Positions 12,444 to 24,322 of a stretch of DNA of 64,000 nt are shown in pieces. Each line of letters begins with the position of its first letter. Positions within the stretch are counted from its first letter, which is position 1. Both the position numbers and the translations under genes were made by a program. The notes beneath the pieces are model-generated. The model worked only from the letters and a program-made list of their open reading frames with translations. It was not told where the DNA came from and did not search any database. Source of the stretch: Varroa destructor. Taxonomy: Eukaryota > Arthropoda > Arachnida > Mesostigmata > Varroidae. The stretch is from the NCBI RefSeq assembly GCF_002443255.2, contig NW_019211455.1:46254960-46318959 (forward strand), given 5' to 3'.

Positions 12444-12700
12444 CTAGATATAGCAAACACACAGAATATGATGCAAATGAGAATTTACAGAACACTGCAA
12501 CGAAAACTACCCGCTTCTGCAAAAGTTAATGAAGTCAGACTGCGTGGCTGCTGAGAAAGTGGCTTAAAGTGTCGAGCTATTTAAACAGCACATTTGAGGC
12601 ACACACAATTGAACACAATTCGGTACAAATAGACGCGAACTATGAGCACAACAAACGCAGCAGCAGAAATTTGTGACAGCGTCGTTGATGGCTACTCCGT

Positions 12701-14755
12701 TTAATCATCGTCTGAGTCTTCGACAGACTGTGGTTGCACCTTAGAAATTGCTTGAGCAAGGGCCACGTTTATATCTTTGTTTGCTTGGAGTCGTTCCCGA
12801 ACCAGCTCAGCTATGGCACGCTTCGTGCGACGTTCGAGCTTATCCAGCTGCTTGGCAATACCCCGCTTTAGATCCCAATCAGGCTTGTGACTCTGAAGGG
12901 TGCTGATGTTGATATCTTTATCGAGGATATTGTCTGCAGCGACAACAGCCAGGTTTTCCTTTACCTACAACAGCCGCACAAAATGAACCAGATAAATACA
13001 TTAATTCTGAGACAACTGGCATCATATATAATAATAACATAAAGGAGCAAATACAGACAGTCGGAAAGTATATGTACAGGCATCAGGTGAGTAGGCATCC
13101 AATTAACTATCAGCAATAAGAAATATACCAGCCGCAACAGGCTAGCTTAGCAGTGCTCTCCTATGTTAGAAAAAAGCTAACTCAATTCGCCATTATTAGG
13201 CCAAAGCATATCACCTTTGGTAGAAACATTGCTATAGTGCACAGTATTATTGAAAGCTAAAATACTTTCGAAAAAATTAATGTTCTAAATTGTCTTGACA
13301 CACACCATACTAATAGATTATTTAAGAAGTTAAATCAACAGCTATTAAAGCAATTATTGGATTTATTCTAGATTACATATATTAGTTTTGACGCTTTCTA
13401 GACGATTTTTGCAAATTGCGGGTGGAGACCGGGGCTAAAGTAGTCCATTCAGCGTTCGCATTAGAAATTACTTAAACAAATCAATGGGACGATACAACGG
13501 ATTACAAGACATGTATCCTACAATTAGATTCTTTCTACCTTTCGTTTGTTCTAATGTGGTTGTTTTCACCACACATTGAGATTAACGTTGAGTTTCAAGT
13601 AAAGCAAACTATACAATTGCGCTAGTTCTACCTATAATCCGTCAATCAACAAACACATGAATCTAGCTAATAATTAAAAAAACGACCGTTCGTTCATTAG
13701 AAGTAGAAAAAAGTTCCCAAAGAATATTAATTACAATTGTTATTCTGCCAGCGCGAATAATGTGCTATTAAACACTGTGTAGGCTTAAAATTTAAGTAAT
13801 ATGCTGGAGCCAACTAACTCGCGGGCAGCCATACATCAAATACGCTGCTGCGTACGTAGCAAAACAAGCCGAACTAATTCAACTGATTTAATTGTTGCTT
13901 AATGGTTTTTGCCTGGGTGAATCATACCGAGACCCGACCTTTTACATCGTTTACTCATACGCGTAAATTTAAGTATCTGCGCTGTTCTTGCCATCACCCA
14001 CACAAAACAAAGTAAGAATCTCACCAATCATAAATTATAATGAAATAATGATAACATTGATGATGATACGTAAATACACAACATAACGTCTAAATAGTAT
14101 CAACAACAACAACCGGTTTTGAATGTAGCATACTCTGTTATGTAACCGTACGGGCACCACGCAGCTATGCTGCCGCCAACGACCGTCACATCTACATTTA
14201 GATCATCATCTATAATTTGTCATTTCGATGATCAAATGCTGCTACTTTTGCCAAATCGAAGTTCGATATGTGCCAGTCTAAGTGCAAAAAGCCTTGTATC
14301 GGTCACTACTAGCACCACTGTAACCGTTACTGATCACCACCAACTTTTGCTTCGTTACAAACGGTATCGTCACGGCCTACCTGCTGATCGATATTTTCCG
14401 GCTGGCTATCAGGCAGCTCGAACTTTTTGAGCCAGTCGTCGGCGGGTCGGTACGTTCGGAAGACGGGTTTTGGCAAGGATACCGATCCGCCCAGCTTGTT
14501 GCCTCCTACAATAGGTTTCCCGCCTGATTTCAGCTGATCTTTAGTACCGTCGCTTGTGATAACAGCTTCGGTTTCTTCGTTTTCGATCTCCCTGTACTTC
14601 CCGTCGGCAAGTTTTCGCTTACGCTGCTCCCGTAACGCCTTCAGCCGCTCCTTGCGTTTCAACGAGTTCTCTGCGCCCCGACCGATATTCTGTTCTCCTG
14701 GAGTAGGTGCCAACGCAGCTGTTTGTGCCAGGTCCAGGTCGTCGCGCGACTCCAT
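12701..14755 (-). CDS. CCDC12: CCDC12 / Cwf18-family spliceosomal protein, two exons
   Basis: CCDC12 belongs to the Cwf18 family, found in activated spliceosomes in the nucleus. Exon 1 codes from 14755 to 14381 (125 codons) and ends at donor CAG|GTAGGC. Exon 2 runs from 12964 (acceptor TTGTAG) to the TAA at 12701 (87 codons plus stop). Both junctions are phase 0, giving 212 residues against 166 in human. Exon 1 carries the basic helix SLKRKERLKALREQRKRK (31-48) and PVFRTYRPADDWLKK (97-111), equivalent to the family's LRNYxPEDExLKK. Exon 2 carries the diagnostic HKPDWDLKRGIAKQLDKLER (151-170) and RRTKRAIAELVRERL (170-184), and ends in the acidic DSDDD. I chose the Met at 14755 because its context is good (G at -3 and +4); an in-frame ATG 29 codons upstream (14842) has a poor context and adds unrelated sequence. 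The exon junction is inferred, but the phases and homology agree. Confidence 0.93.
12965..14380 (-). other. Intron of CCDC12
   Basis: A 1416-bp GT-AG intron, AT-rich and without recognisable genes or repeats. The pyrimidine tract before the acceptor is weak, which is the least convincing part of the gene model. Confidence 0.85.
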
Positions 14756-17700
14756 TCCTCCTCGTGTGTTCGAAAGTATGCTGGCGTATTGTCCCCTACC
14801 CGATGGGTTGTGTTTGGGTACAAGACACACATACACACCCATATATACATAGAAGACCTAGCATTCATCGGCCATGATGATCTTTGCTTGTTGCAGGCAG
14901 TGCGGGATAAGTGAAGCGGGCGGCCGGGATGTTAAATAAACAGGAGTCAGGTTAATTTTTCTATGTATTGTATTTTCTGCGTTTTGATGGGTATATGGCC
15001 TAATCGGATATATTGAGTTGAATAATAACAAAAGGAGTAAAGAGGTGTTAATATAATAGTCTTCAGTGATGTCTTGTTCCATTAAGAGTGCTTAATAGCC
15101 CACTTACGACGGCAGTGCACAAATTCGTCTAATAAGTACGCTCAGGCGTACAAACGAAACGGATGAAGGATAATAAAAGAAGTGAACGAACTATTTTCGA
15201 TGCCTCACCTCTTATCAGAGTCAATGGTTCAGTTTCGGATGCAACCGAATCCGTATGGGAAAATGGGTATCAATGGCTATGCTCTTGCAAACCAAGAGAC
15301 AGTATCGTGCCCAGTTAGTCAGAACTTGTATTTCATCCTTGTTTCTTTTTATCGAGTGCGTCTAGTTTAGTGCTGGTAAAGATTCTGGTATCCTTTTGGA
15401 TTCTTGCGACATATCCAATGCAGCCAAGATGTCGCGACGCTCCAGCATCTCAGGGCTCCAGGTTTAGCCTGTCGAAAAAGATGTTTTACTTATATCTTAC
15501 TTAGGAACCATTGTGGTTGTGAAGTAAGAACATTTTGAAATACATGTCATAATCGGCTCATCAACCCTACCTGTCAAACCGATAATATCCAAAAATTAAA
15601 ATCTTACTCACAGGAGAAAATTTTTAATTTTTTTATCCTATTTAAGATGATCAAAAAGAATGCATAACAATCTACAGCTCATCAAATCATGACACTAAGG
15701 GTTCGTCAGAGAAAATTGGATCAATATGAGCAAATATAGTATACTTGAAAATTATATGGCCTTGTGGTTTTGACTGTATCGTAATACATAATGGCTTTAC
15801 ACTAGGTTACTTTTAATATGTGTGAAATTCATTTTATGTTGAGCACGGATCTATCTAGACTACACACAGCATGGAAAACAGAAGGGGGAAAAGTAAACGC
15901 ATTGGACAAGGACTTAGGAAACTAACTACCCAAGCAATTTCCTGAGACATGGCCAGTGACGAGCCTGCAATTCAAGGAGAGAGTCTCTTACTGATTGTTA
16001 TTCAAAAAGAACTTTTTATCAAATTGCTACTTCATTCTGCCGCTAAACGTTTGCTACTTCATTAAAATTTGTTATTTAAAATTGTTTATACCTATGCAAG
16101 TACTCTATGTAAACTTTTGTTCGTCGAAAACTATGTTTGAAATAAACTACTAATGTGGCCAATGCTCAACCTAAACGAAATTCTGTTATCCAATTTTAGC
16201 GGAGTGCTATCCATAGAATTGTACCAGGTCGTTTATCGCTAGTGGCACCCTTAAACGGCAATTTATAGGGCAGTTATTTAAATATAAAATCCCAGTTTAA
16301 ATACAAAAGCAGTTTAAATCTTTAGCAAACGACTCGTGTTCGATTAATTTATACATTTTCATCTTATTATGCTAGAACAGCGTATTACAACACGTTAAGC
16401 CTTAGACGATTAAACCCTATAATACGTTTGATCAGTGAAGCAGGCGAATCTGATGTAAGTTTGTCTAGGCTATGAACATTTCTTTACCAAAAAAAAGGGT
16501 ATTTTCATGCATAGAAAGCATTCGAGCTTCTGAAGTCCACGCTGTATAGAATATCTTATATTTTTGACTTACATTTTTAAGGAAGACATTCTAATTTGGG
16601 TTGACCACGAAACTACAAGATGACAGAGTTCTTTTTTTTAACACAGGAAAGTAAAGGACGCTAGCACAATTACGAAAGCTTACTGTAAACTGACTTAAAA
16701 TTAATGGAAAACATATCTGAAATTTTTTAGGGGGCCGAAAAGCCCGCTTGGTTTCTTAGTATTTCTTCAAAATCTGCAATTGATTTTTGCAAAATAATCC
16801 TGTCCCGTTTACGCTTTATACATGCAAAATAATTTAAGCTAGTGTTTAGAAAAAGAAAACTTGCCTGTTTTGAAGCACTCCAAAACTTATTACTCTCCTG
16901 TACGATTGCGTTATTTTCTGAACACCCTACGTATATCTCAACTCGGCAAATAGTCTATAATCATAAGTGAACTTGATTGACATTAGGAAAATTCTGAAAA
17001 CCAATACAGATCCTCTAAATCCCGTCTTTTCAATGTTTACCACGTAATGCCCACGGCCTCTCCACCACTGTACTAGGTTTCACCAAAAATCAATGTAAGG
17101 ACATCAATCTATTTAATGTCCGTCCTTTCCTAAAACAGGATAGCTGCGTAGCGACGTATGACCCAAAAAGCTTATAAGGGTATAACAAGCATTGTGAATT
17201 TCACAAGTGGAAACGTTTGCAGTGTACGAATACTTCTGAGCCAATAGCGGATATATAAGCAGAAAAAAACGCTGCGGAGTAGTAAATTAGTCTCGGTGTT
17301 ATTTATATGCAATGGAAAGTAAGAAGAAATAGTAAACTCTAGTACCAAGTGTGGCAGGGTACAAACTATTGGCTACCGCAGTACGGTCAAAATACGGTAA
17401 GCAAAATAAACAATAACAAGCTCACTATATTGGTTTCAACTTCTTGAAGCCTGATTGATTGTCCTGTTTTGTGGCCTTATAGATGCTTTTTTATCGAACT
17501 TTTTAGTACTGAGTACATATGTGCTCTGATGCATATACAATTTCAGGGCGTTTTCAATAGGCTAGCCAGCTTGTAGCAGTTTGCGGCAAAAATTGTCTGT
17601 AATTGAGTTGCTAAACATGTAATGGCTTTCTGCTGTGGATGATATTATTACGAAATATGTCTTTCTTTGTCAGTATCCTTTTATTTTTCCGTGGCATATA

Positions 17701-17855
17701 TTTTTCATTTCGCTCGTAATAGTTTAGGTGTTCATTAAGTAGTACTAAGAGTCGTCTAAAGGAAATTGCACGAGGCACCGACTCATCAGGCCAAATTGAC
17801 CGTAACCGATCAGCGCCCTTTCTTATCGCCGCGAATGTAGCCATTTTTTCTCACA
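14756..17855. other. Upstream flank of CCDC12 and intergenic DNA
   Basis: The CCDC12 promoter and 5' untranslated region should lie in the first few hundred bases. A sequence resembling a minus-strand donor (GTAAGTGG, near 15113) could end a noncoding first exon, but I found no matching acceptor of good quality. Beyond that the DNA is AT-rich with no gene I can support. Confidence 0.4.
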
Positions 17856-17856
17856 T

Positions 17857-17898
<42 letters not shown>
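17856..17898. repeat. (TA)n microsatellite
   Basis: About 21 TA units with one C interruption near the left end. It is one of several long TA tracts in the window. Confidence 0.95.
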
Positions 17899-17899
<1 letters not shown>

Positions 17900-18579
17900 T
17901 GGTCAGGTGTGTGCATCACTTTTCACGTCAATTTGCGACATACCTTCCCTCGACCTATTTTTAATATGATCCTTTTTTCAGCAAAAACCAATTTCCATTG
18001 ATGCATTATTGCTAGTTGATCTGTTCATTAATCAATTTCAAGCTTGAGGGCGGAACTATCAACAGGTAGCGTAAACGCTTCAACTGTCGAAATGGCTACC
18101 TGCTCTGGTCAGGAAGTGGTCGGCAGATCGACGTCACAGCCGCGAGAGAATAAGCGCTTTATAGATTCATATAGACTAGGAAAAACAAATGTGGAAAATT
18201 AAATTATTTGCCATAAGCAATGCTTAGATGTGAGGTTTCATAGGAAATAGTTTCGTAAAGTTTAGATATTGTGAAAAATAAAATCAAATTTTTTTAGTTA
18301 TTTATAAAGTTGGTTACTGCGGCACAAAAAGCCGCTCTTCGCGAGTCTCTAGTTGTTTCGCAAATTTTTTTCGAGTTAATTACGACGAGGTAACCAGTCA
18401 AAAACGTTGATAGCAGACGAAAACAAACAGACAACAGACGTTTCCTTTCACCCGCTGTTAAGGTGTTTGGGTTTGACAAATGCTTTTTTCTCGTCTGTGT
18501 AATTTTTCTTTCACTTTGTCATATCCATTTGAACGTAGTCACCTAAAATCACTCTGAATATGAGGACATTTGACTGCCT

Positions 18580-18582
<3 letters not shown>

Positions 18583-18617
<35 letters not shown>
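18583..18617. repeat. (TA)n microsatellite
   Basis: An uninterrupted run of about 17 TA units in intergenic DNA. Confidence 0.95.
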
Positions 18618-18619
<2 letters not shown>

Positions 18620-19569
18620 TAGGTAACTACGAGAAAGGCCAGCATATATTATATGGCTGGAAAGCTCTTACCGTTTCTATTTACTTCATTTGTTTCCTAC
18701 TGGTCTTCTTTTACCTGGTGATATATCCCGTTCTTCTGAACTGAAAAGTTTTTTTTGTGATAAACTGCTAAATAGTTGTTGTTGTTACTATCGCGCATTT
18801 CTTGTACGGGTTCGTCCTTTTACAAATACATACTATTTTGCAATACGATCATCTAGACATTACCGTAAAAAAACGGTAATTAACATGAAAAAAAACAGCA
18901 AGACAATAAATTAACTTAACTTATCGAAAATAGCTAACTAAGCGATCGATAAAAGGTCAACTTTGAAGAAATTGGATTTCCTTTTTAATTGCTTTCTATT
19001 GGCTATCTAATATCACTACAGCTATTTTAATGTCAAGGATATTTTTGTGCAGTGTTGCAGGTAGCACATTTGATGAAATGTTTCATCCATTTTAAAAAAA
19101 ATACGCTAAAAATCTGTCATACCAGCAACAGGCTATATAAGCCTAGAGAGCGCTTCAAAAAATCATAGGCAAAAATAATAAACATTTTTTCATTTTCATT
19201 TGTATTTTGTAAGCTAGTGTGTAGTGTCGAAAACTGTAGTGGTTGTAGAAGGTAGAGTAGTACGAGACCGGGTTTTTTTTCTACTACCCAATGGAGCATT
19301 TATAATAGCCTTAGAGAACCAGGCAATGTGAGCTGAAACTAAACTGAACTATACGTGCCTCGCGTGCTACTCTGTCAAAAAAGATCAATTAAATGCTAGA
19401 CTCTTTTAGATAAAACGCTGATCCTTGATCAGTTTCAGACTAAGCTTCGGAATATTTGAATTATTCTTACTGGCGTTTAGGTTTTGGAAACATTAAATAC
19501 GAGTACTAATCCTGCAGCTTCTGACGACTACGTTATGAGTCTTTGGCAACGTAACAACGTAGTAGTAAC

Positions 19570-19680
19570 GTGTTCGGCTACTAACCTGGGAAGATGTGAG
19601 GTGGTGGAGGTTCGAAACCGCATCGTTTTGTGCTGGGAACTAGTTTTCTGAAGCAATGGTTAACGATAATAAAACCGTAC
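19570..19680 (+). repeat. tRNA-derived SINE-like element, copy 1
   Basis: It contains a box-B-like GGTTCGAAACC (19609-19619), the internal promoter motif of tRNA genes, preceded by GTGGTGGA. It is followed by TTTTGTGCTGGGAACTAG and GGTTAACGATAAT. The body after box B resembles the elements near 38395 and 51375. It does not fold into a tRNA that I can draw, so this is a retroposed derivative rather than a tRNA gene. Confidence 0.45.
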
Positions 19681-21589
19681 GTACACACAATTATATAGCT
19701 CTACGTCAGTTTTTAATGAGTTAGTGGTATCAAGATTAGTTTAAAGGCGCAAATAAGATTTGAATGACTTAGGTGGTGCAGTTGATCGATTTGTTAATAT
19801 GTTTCTGTTAAAGTAGTATACGATAGAAGCCTCTTTTAATTCCACCGAAAAACCGACCTTTTTTTTAGAGTACAAAACAGTGGGTAATCTATCTGTAATA
19901 CACAACTACAAACAGATACGTATATAGTTGAAATATCATGACTTGCCCAGGCATTGTTTTTACCAGTTTGTTTTGTCATTATTCTAGAGTTCTTCGTAAA
20001 ATCACAACGTGACGGCTGTATTGCTATAGCGCGTTTTCAGTACCATTTTTATATCCAATTACGAATAACCGTTAGTTGTTAACTACACAAAGGAAAATTC
20101 GTTTGGAGCGCCCTTTGTTTAAGGCTGTCTCATTAACAAAATAACAGTGGGCGCCACGAGGGTATCTCCACTACTACATGGTTCGTATAAATATAATTGA
20201 AAAAAAAAGCAGTTGGCGTCATAAATACTATTAATACGGGCACAAGAACATCTTATAGTGGTGCCAATAACATCTGACGGTTGATGTGCGCATTTGAGGT
20301 TTTCTTCATGCCGTAATACCTACGTGTTAGCGGGTAGCCGATATTCCTTAGGGGCTTAAAAATATGATTGACTCATGAAGCTGAAATACCATGATTTATC
20401 ATCTAAGTCAAATCTAATCCCAGAAAAGCATTCGGAGGCAACATTAGCGCGCAGCATCAGGGCACTGCCATAGGCGATAACAGGCTTTGGTGGTCCAGTG
20501 GTGTCCGGTCGCTCTGAAAATCACTATGGACGCAGCGTTTACTGCGACTGTGTCCAAAATCTGCCTACAGCTATTGGCCTGGCCTTTGTTCGATAACACG
20601 TTTGGTACCTATTTGGTTAGTAGGTTTTACGGGTTTCTTCGAGTTCAAGGTGCATATACATTACGAATTATAATTCTGATAATAACAACAGCGCCGAAAG
20701 TCACTGCACTGTTCAGTAAAATTGTCGTGTTGCTACTGACTATAAATGTGGATATATTTAGGCCATGGGAGTATCTCGAAACCCAGGTAGGCTATTATTA
20801 AGGCACGTAATTGAAGTACCTGGGAAGGCCAGAAGTCGAGGAGATGGCTTGTGTGAAATGTGTATACAGGAAAGAAATTTGTAGTTCGACTTCATTAAAA
20901 GTTTCGGTAACACACTAAAATTTGTTTGAGTATTAAATTAAGCACTTTCAGGCTCCCTTTTTCAGAACCATCAACACTATTCGTAAGGGTTCGTTCTTTA
21001 AGCGACCTTAATCATTGAAAGAGTTTCATATACGTAAATCTATTACAGAGTGAACATTCAGTCTGATCAAGAACAATCAAATTCATATAGACTGCTACAT
21101 TATGGGATTACAAAAGAAACTAGCAGGTTTAGCAGTGCACCAACATCATCTATCGCCAATTGTACTTGATTATGGAGCGTCTGTACAGTTTACAGAACAC
21201 GAACTTCCATCATAGCCAGGACAGCGTACTAAATGCTTCGTATATTTGTTAGTGTTTCTTTGGCTCTGTATCGTTGATACTATTAGAATGATGCCATAGC
21301 CAGACGCACTAATTGCTGTTGCCCCTCAGAGCTTCACTCCTAAAGGCAGGTGGCAGATAGTTCACATGAAGATGGCGCCGGTGGTGAAGCCGCCTATCGC
21401 CGGGTGTTCGGCCTTCAGGCTTGCCCCTTCCATGTTCTAGTTTCGCATCAAAGCCCTTGCATTTCGTTCGATTTCTCTTCCAAGAGAAAGATCACAGGAA
21501 AAACGGCAAACGCTAGCGTGGTTCGACCTTAGGCCTGAAAGCTGAGCTGCGGTCACAGCTGTAGGTAATTGTCCCCCGCCTTGTTGTAG

Positions 21590-21690
21590 CGTTCTGGCTA
21601 TTTTCAGTTAAATTCGAGAATAGGTAGGGGCAAGAGAAGCGGTGGCTATTTTTAGTTGCATTTGAGAACAGATAGGGGCAAGCAAGAGAG
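21590..21690. repeat. 48-bp tandem duplication
   Basis: Two diverged copies share AGGGGCAAG and flanking sequence at a period of exactly 48 bp (compare 21626 and 21674). In the minus-strand frame 21785-21513 the duplication keeps phase and gives two 16-residue units beginning CPYLFSN. Whether that frame is translated is unknown. Confidence 0.6.
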
Positions 21691-22115
21691 TGACGATGGG
21701 GATGGATAGGCAAGGGTGTAGAATTCAGAAACTTTGTTGGAGGAGGGTGTAAGAGCATCAGACGGCATGGAGAGTAAAGGTTCAAGCGTTATCTTTTAGT
21801 TTTTTTTAGCTAGGCAAGATCTGTCTATAACCGTAGTATTCTATCAATTCTGGTGAAACCGCCGATGTCGATACCTGCTGATTCGCTTGTTCGCTTGTTG
21901 AGGCTACATAACACGACCACCTCACGATCCATTAACTGCAATAGTGAGATGAACTTCATGCTATCATCGGTACTCTAGTGCGCCGCTTTGTTTATATGCA
22001 CGCTTTGTGATAGTGCAATACTAGCGTGTTCTTGCTAAACATATGGATGCGGTGGGCGCGGCGGTCTATGCTCGACGCCCGACGTAGGCACGCGTAGGGA
22101 GCACTGATCATGCGT

Positions 22116-22262
22116 AAAATTCAACTATACAACGAGAGATAGGTGATGAACATCGCAAATGTGGGTTTGGACATGGATCGTGCTAAAAATTCATTATACA
22201 AGAAGAGATAGGTGACGGACATTATAGGTGGAGATTAGATATGTGATGAGCATTGTAGGTGG
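22116..22262. repeat. Degenerate tandem repeat, ~80-bp period
   Basis: AAAATTC...GAGATAGGTGA...GACAT-like blocks recur at 22116 and 22196. A shorter piece (GGTGGAGATT) recurs around 22228 and 22257. The copies are substantially diverged. Confidence 0.5.
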
Positions 22263-22594
22263 AGATTCAAAAGGCTCGCGCACAATGATTAAGTCAATGA
22301 AGTTCCGCATTTCCCGGTGACAACGCAGCATGATGACGTACTTTGCCTACCTGTTATCCTGTTAATGTGTTATCCTAGACTTGAATCCGGGAAACACACC
22401 TAAAATCGTGTTGGAAGTGACCCGTCTAATGGAACACTTCACGGGAATAGCGGTAGCGTAATGCTGTAATAATATATTTTAGGTAATTGAGGGTTCTGGT
22501 GCAAAATACCACCTGTAATGTGGGCGCTGAATGCAGGGGGAGTTTGTCGTCTGGCAAATGCTTATTTGTTGCTGTCACTCACTAAAATGCGACG

Positions 22595-22838
22595 TGTTCC
22601 AACCTAATAGCGGTTCGTCATGTTGGAACTTGTTCCAACATAATAGCGGCAAATTTCTTCTTTTTTCTACTCATCCTATTTCTTCTTCCTGCTACTCATC
22701 CTATTTCTTCTTACTGCTTGAAAAAAGAAATGCCAAAGGCTGTTCTGTGCCTTACGGTAACCATCATTACCAAATACCGCTTGGAAAAAGAAATAAATGC
22801 CAAATGCTGTTCCGTGTCTTACGGTAACCACAATTACC
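22595..22838. repeat. Cluster of three short tandem duplications
   Basis: Three neighbouring direct duplications are visible: TGTTCCAAC-TAATAGCGG at 22595 and 22631 (36-bp period); CTACTCATCCTATTTCTTCT at 22667 and 22692 (25-bp period); and a unit starting CTTGAAAAAAG at 22717 and CTTGGAAAAAG at 22780 (63-bp period), each ending in CTTACGGTAACCA and ATTACC. The region also holds an inverted pair, GTTGGAAC / GTTCCAAC. It may be part of a long terminal repeat. Confidence 0.7.
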
Positions 22839-23320
22839 GTTCAAAGCTATTGTTGTCGAACTCTGAACCACGGTTCTGTAAAACCTGCAGGACATAGTGG
22901 GGACATAGTGGCTTTTCGTATGGGAACGTTGTACTACTACAACACTTATTTCCTTATGTTTGCATAGTAAGTACGACGCTATAATTCCATTCAAACCGTC
23001 ACGTAGCCGTAAGACTGCTTGGTAGCTCAAATATGCTCATCGCGTTTCCTGAGCAAGTATTCGTGCCCAGTTCATCCTGAACTGAAGCTAAGAACATTTC
23101 GTTTATCTTCGAGTTCGTCCTCGTATCGTGACTTCCTCGTGTAGCTTGCTTAGCATTTTGTCTCTATGCTAGACCTTTTCGATTTTCATGTTGTTTAATT
23201 ACGCACTTGATTTCATGCTGTACTGACTGTCTCGCTAGGCCTGGTTGATTCACTACTCATAACGAGATCGACCGCATTTATAAGTCTGTGCTTAGCTATT
23301 TAGGGTTGCTGAGGGCCTCC

Positions 23321-23425
23321 ATCCACACAAAATCGTTAGTACTGGAATAAAGCCTTTCCGACAGCCTCAGATTCTTGCTTCCTTTATGTTCTCGCCTTTC
23401 CCCCTACGAAGTGCCTCCACACACG
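23321..23425 (+). mobile_element. Possible LTR fragment (R-U5-like)
   Basis: AATAAA (23346-23351) is followed by a pyrimidine-rich segment and CTCCACA, the layout of the 3' part of an LTR. A possible left boundary is TGTAATGTGGGCGC at about 22513. I found no second LTR, target-site duplication or reverse-transcriptase frame, so this is a weak call. Confidence 0.2.
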
Positions 23426-24269
23426 CGACCGCGTGTTCTTAACGGAGGCAGAAATACTGCCACACTGTCTGACAGCGTTCCGCGTCCGCTACTATTACTC
23501 AGTACTGTTTAAGAAGCTCCCCACAGCGGCGCATTCCATAGGCCATCGCAGACAGTTTAGTTGGAAACATATCTGCCATTGTGTTAGCTATTGTTATTAG
23601 TGCCGTAGACGTCAAGCTCTGCTACCAGGCGGTACGCATCGGCACAGCATAATTGAAAGCAAATAGACTGTCAAAATTGAACGTCTTTTTCCTTCGTGTC
23701 CCTTACTAGATTGTGTATATATATGCACCTTGCGCTGTCTATATATGCTTCTATATATGTAACCCGCAGGAGTTTATCTGATAATGAGAAAAACCTAAAC
23801 ATTTCATTAGAGGAAGTTTCATGTACGCTATATAGCTTTCGGTTTGCGTTGCATTTGCTCAGTGGGTCCAAACGTAAATTCTAATATGTTTATGTATAGC
23901 AGATGCAATCATTGAGCGACCTTGAGAAATACATTTAAAAATATTATTTCCGTTTCTATATATATGTAGGTTTTCGATTGATTGATAACAGCACTTATCA
24001 ATCACCGAAAACGACAAAGCCAAGGGAATCTTGTCAACGTAGTGCCAATTTCTTCTTGGTAAGGCATATTTGAGGTTACCGATTTCATGTAGCATTGCGT
24101 GCTTTGTTTGGATGCGTGTCAACGTGCAGCTTTGAAATTTTGTCCAGCATCTACTGGTCCTTGTGTGATATAAAGAATTGGGACTCTCCAGATTTGACGA
24201 GAACGATGAATTTAAATTAGCTCAGTCATGTGCTGACGAGATGGCTGTGGGTAAAAGCACGATTAAATT

Positions 24270-24322
24270 GAACGTTCAATAAACTATTTAATGTCTTTGC
24301 TCCGGCCCGTACTACAAAATCG
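24270..24322 (+). mobile_element. Second LTR-like polyadenylation segment
   Basis: AATAAA at 24278-24283 is followed by a GT/C-rich segment and GTACTACA. It could be another LTR relic or an unrelated polyadenylation site. No coding remnant is recognisable nearby. Confidence 0.12.
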
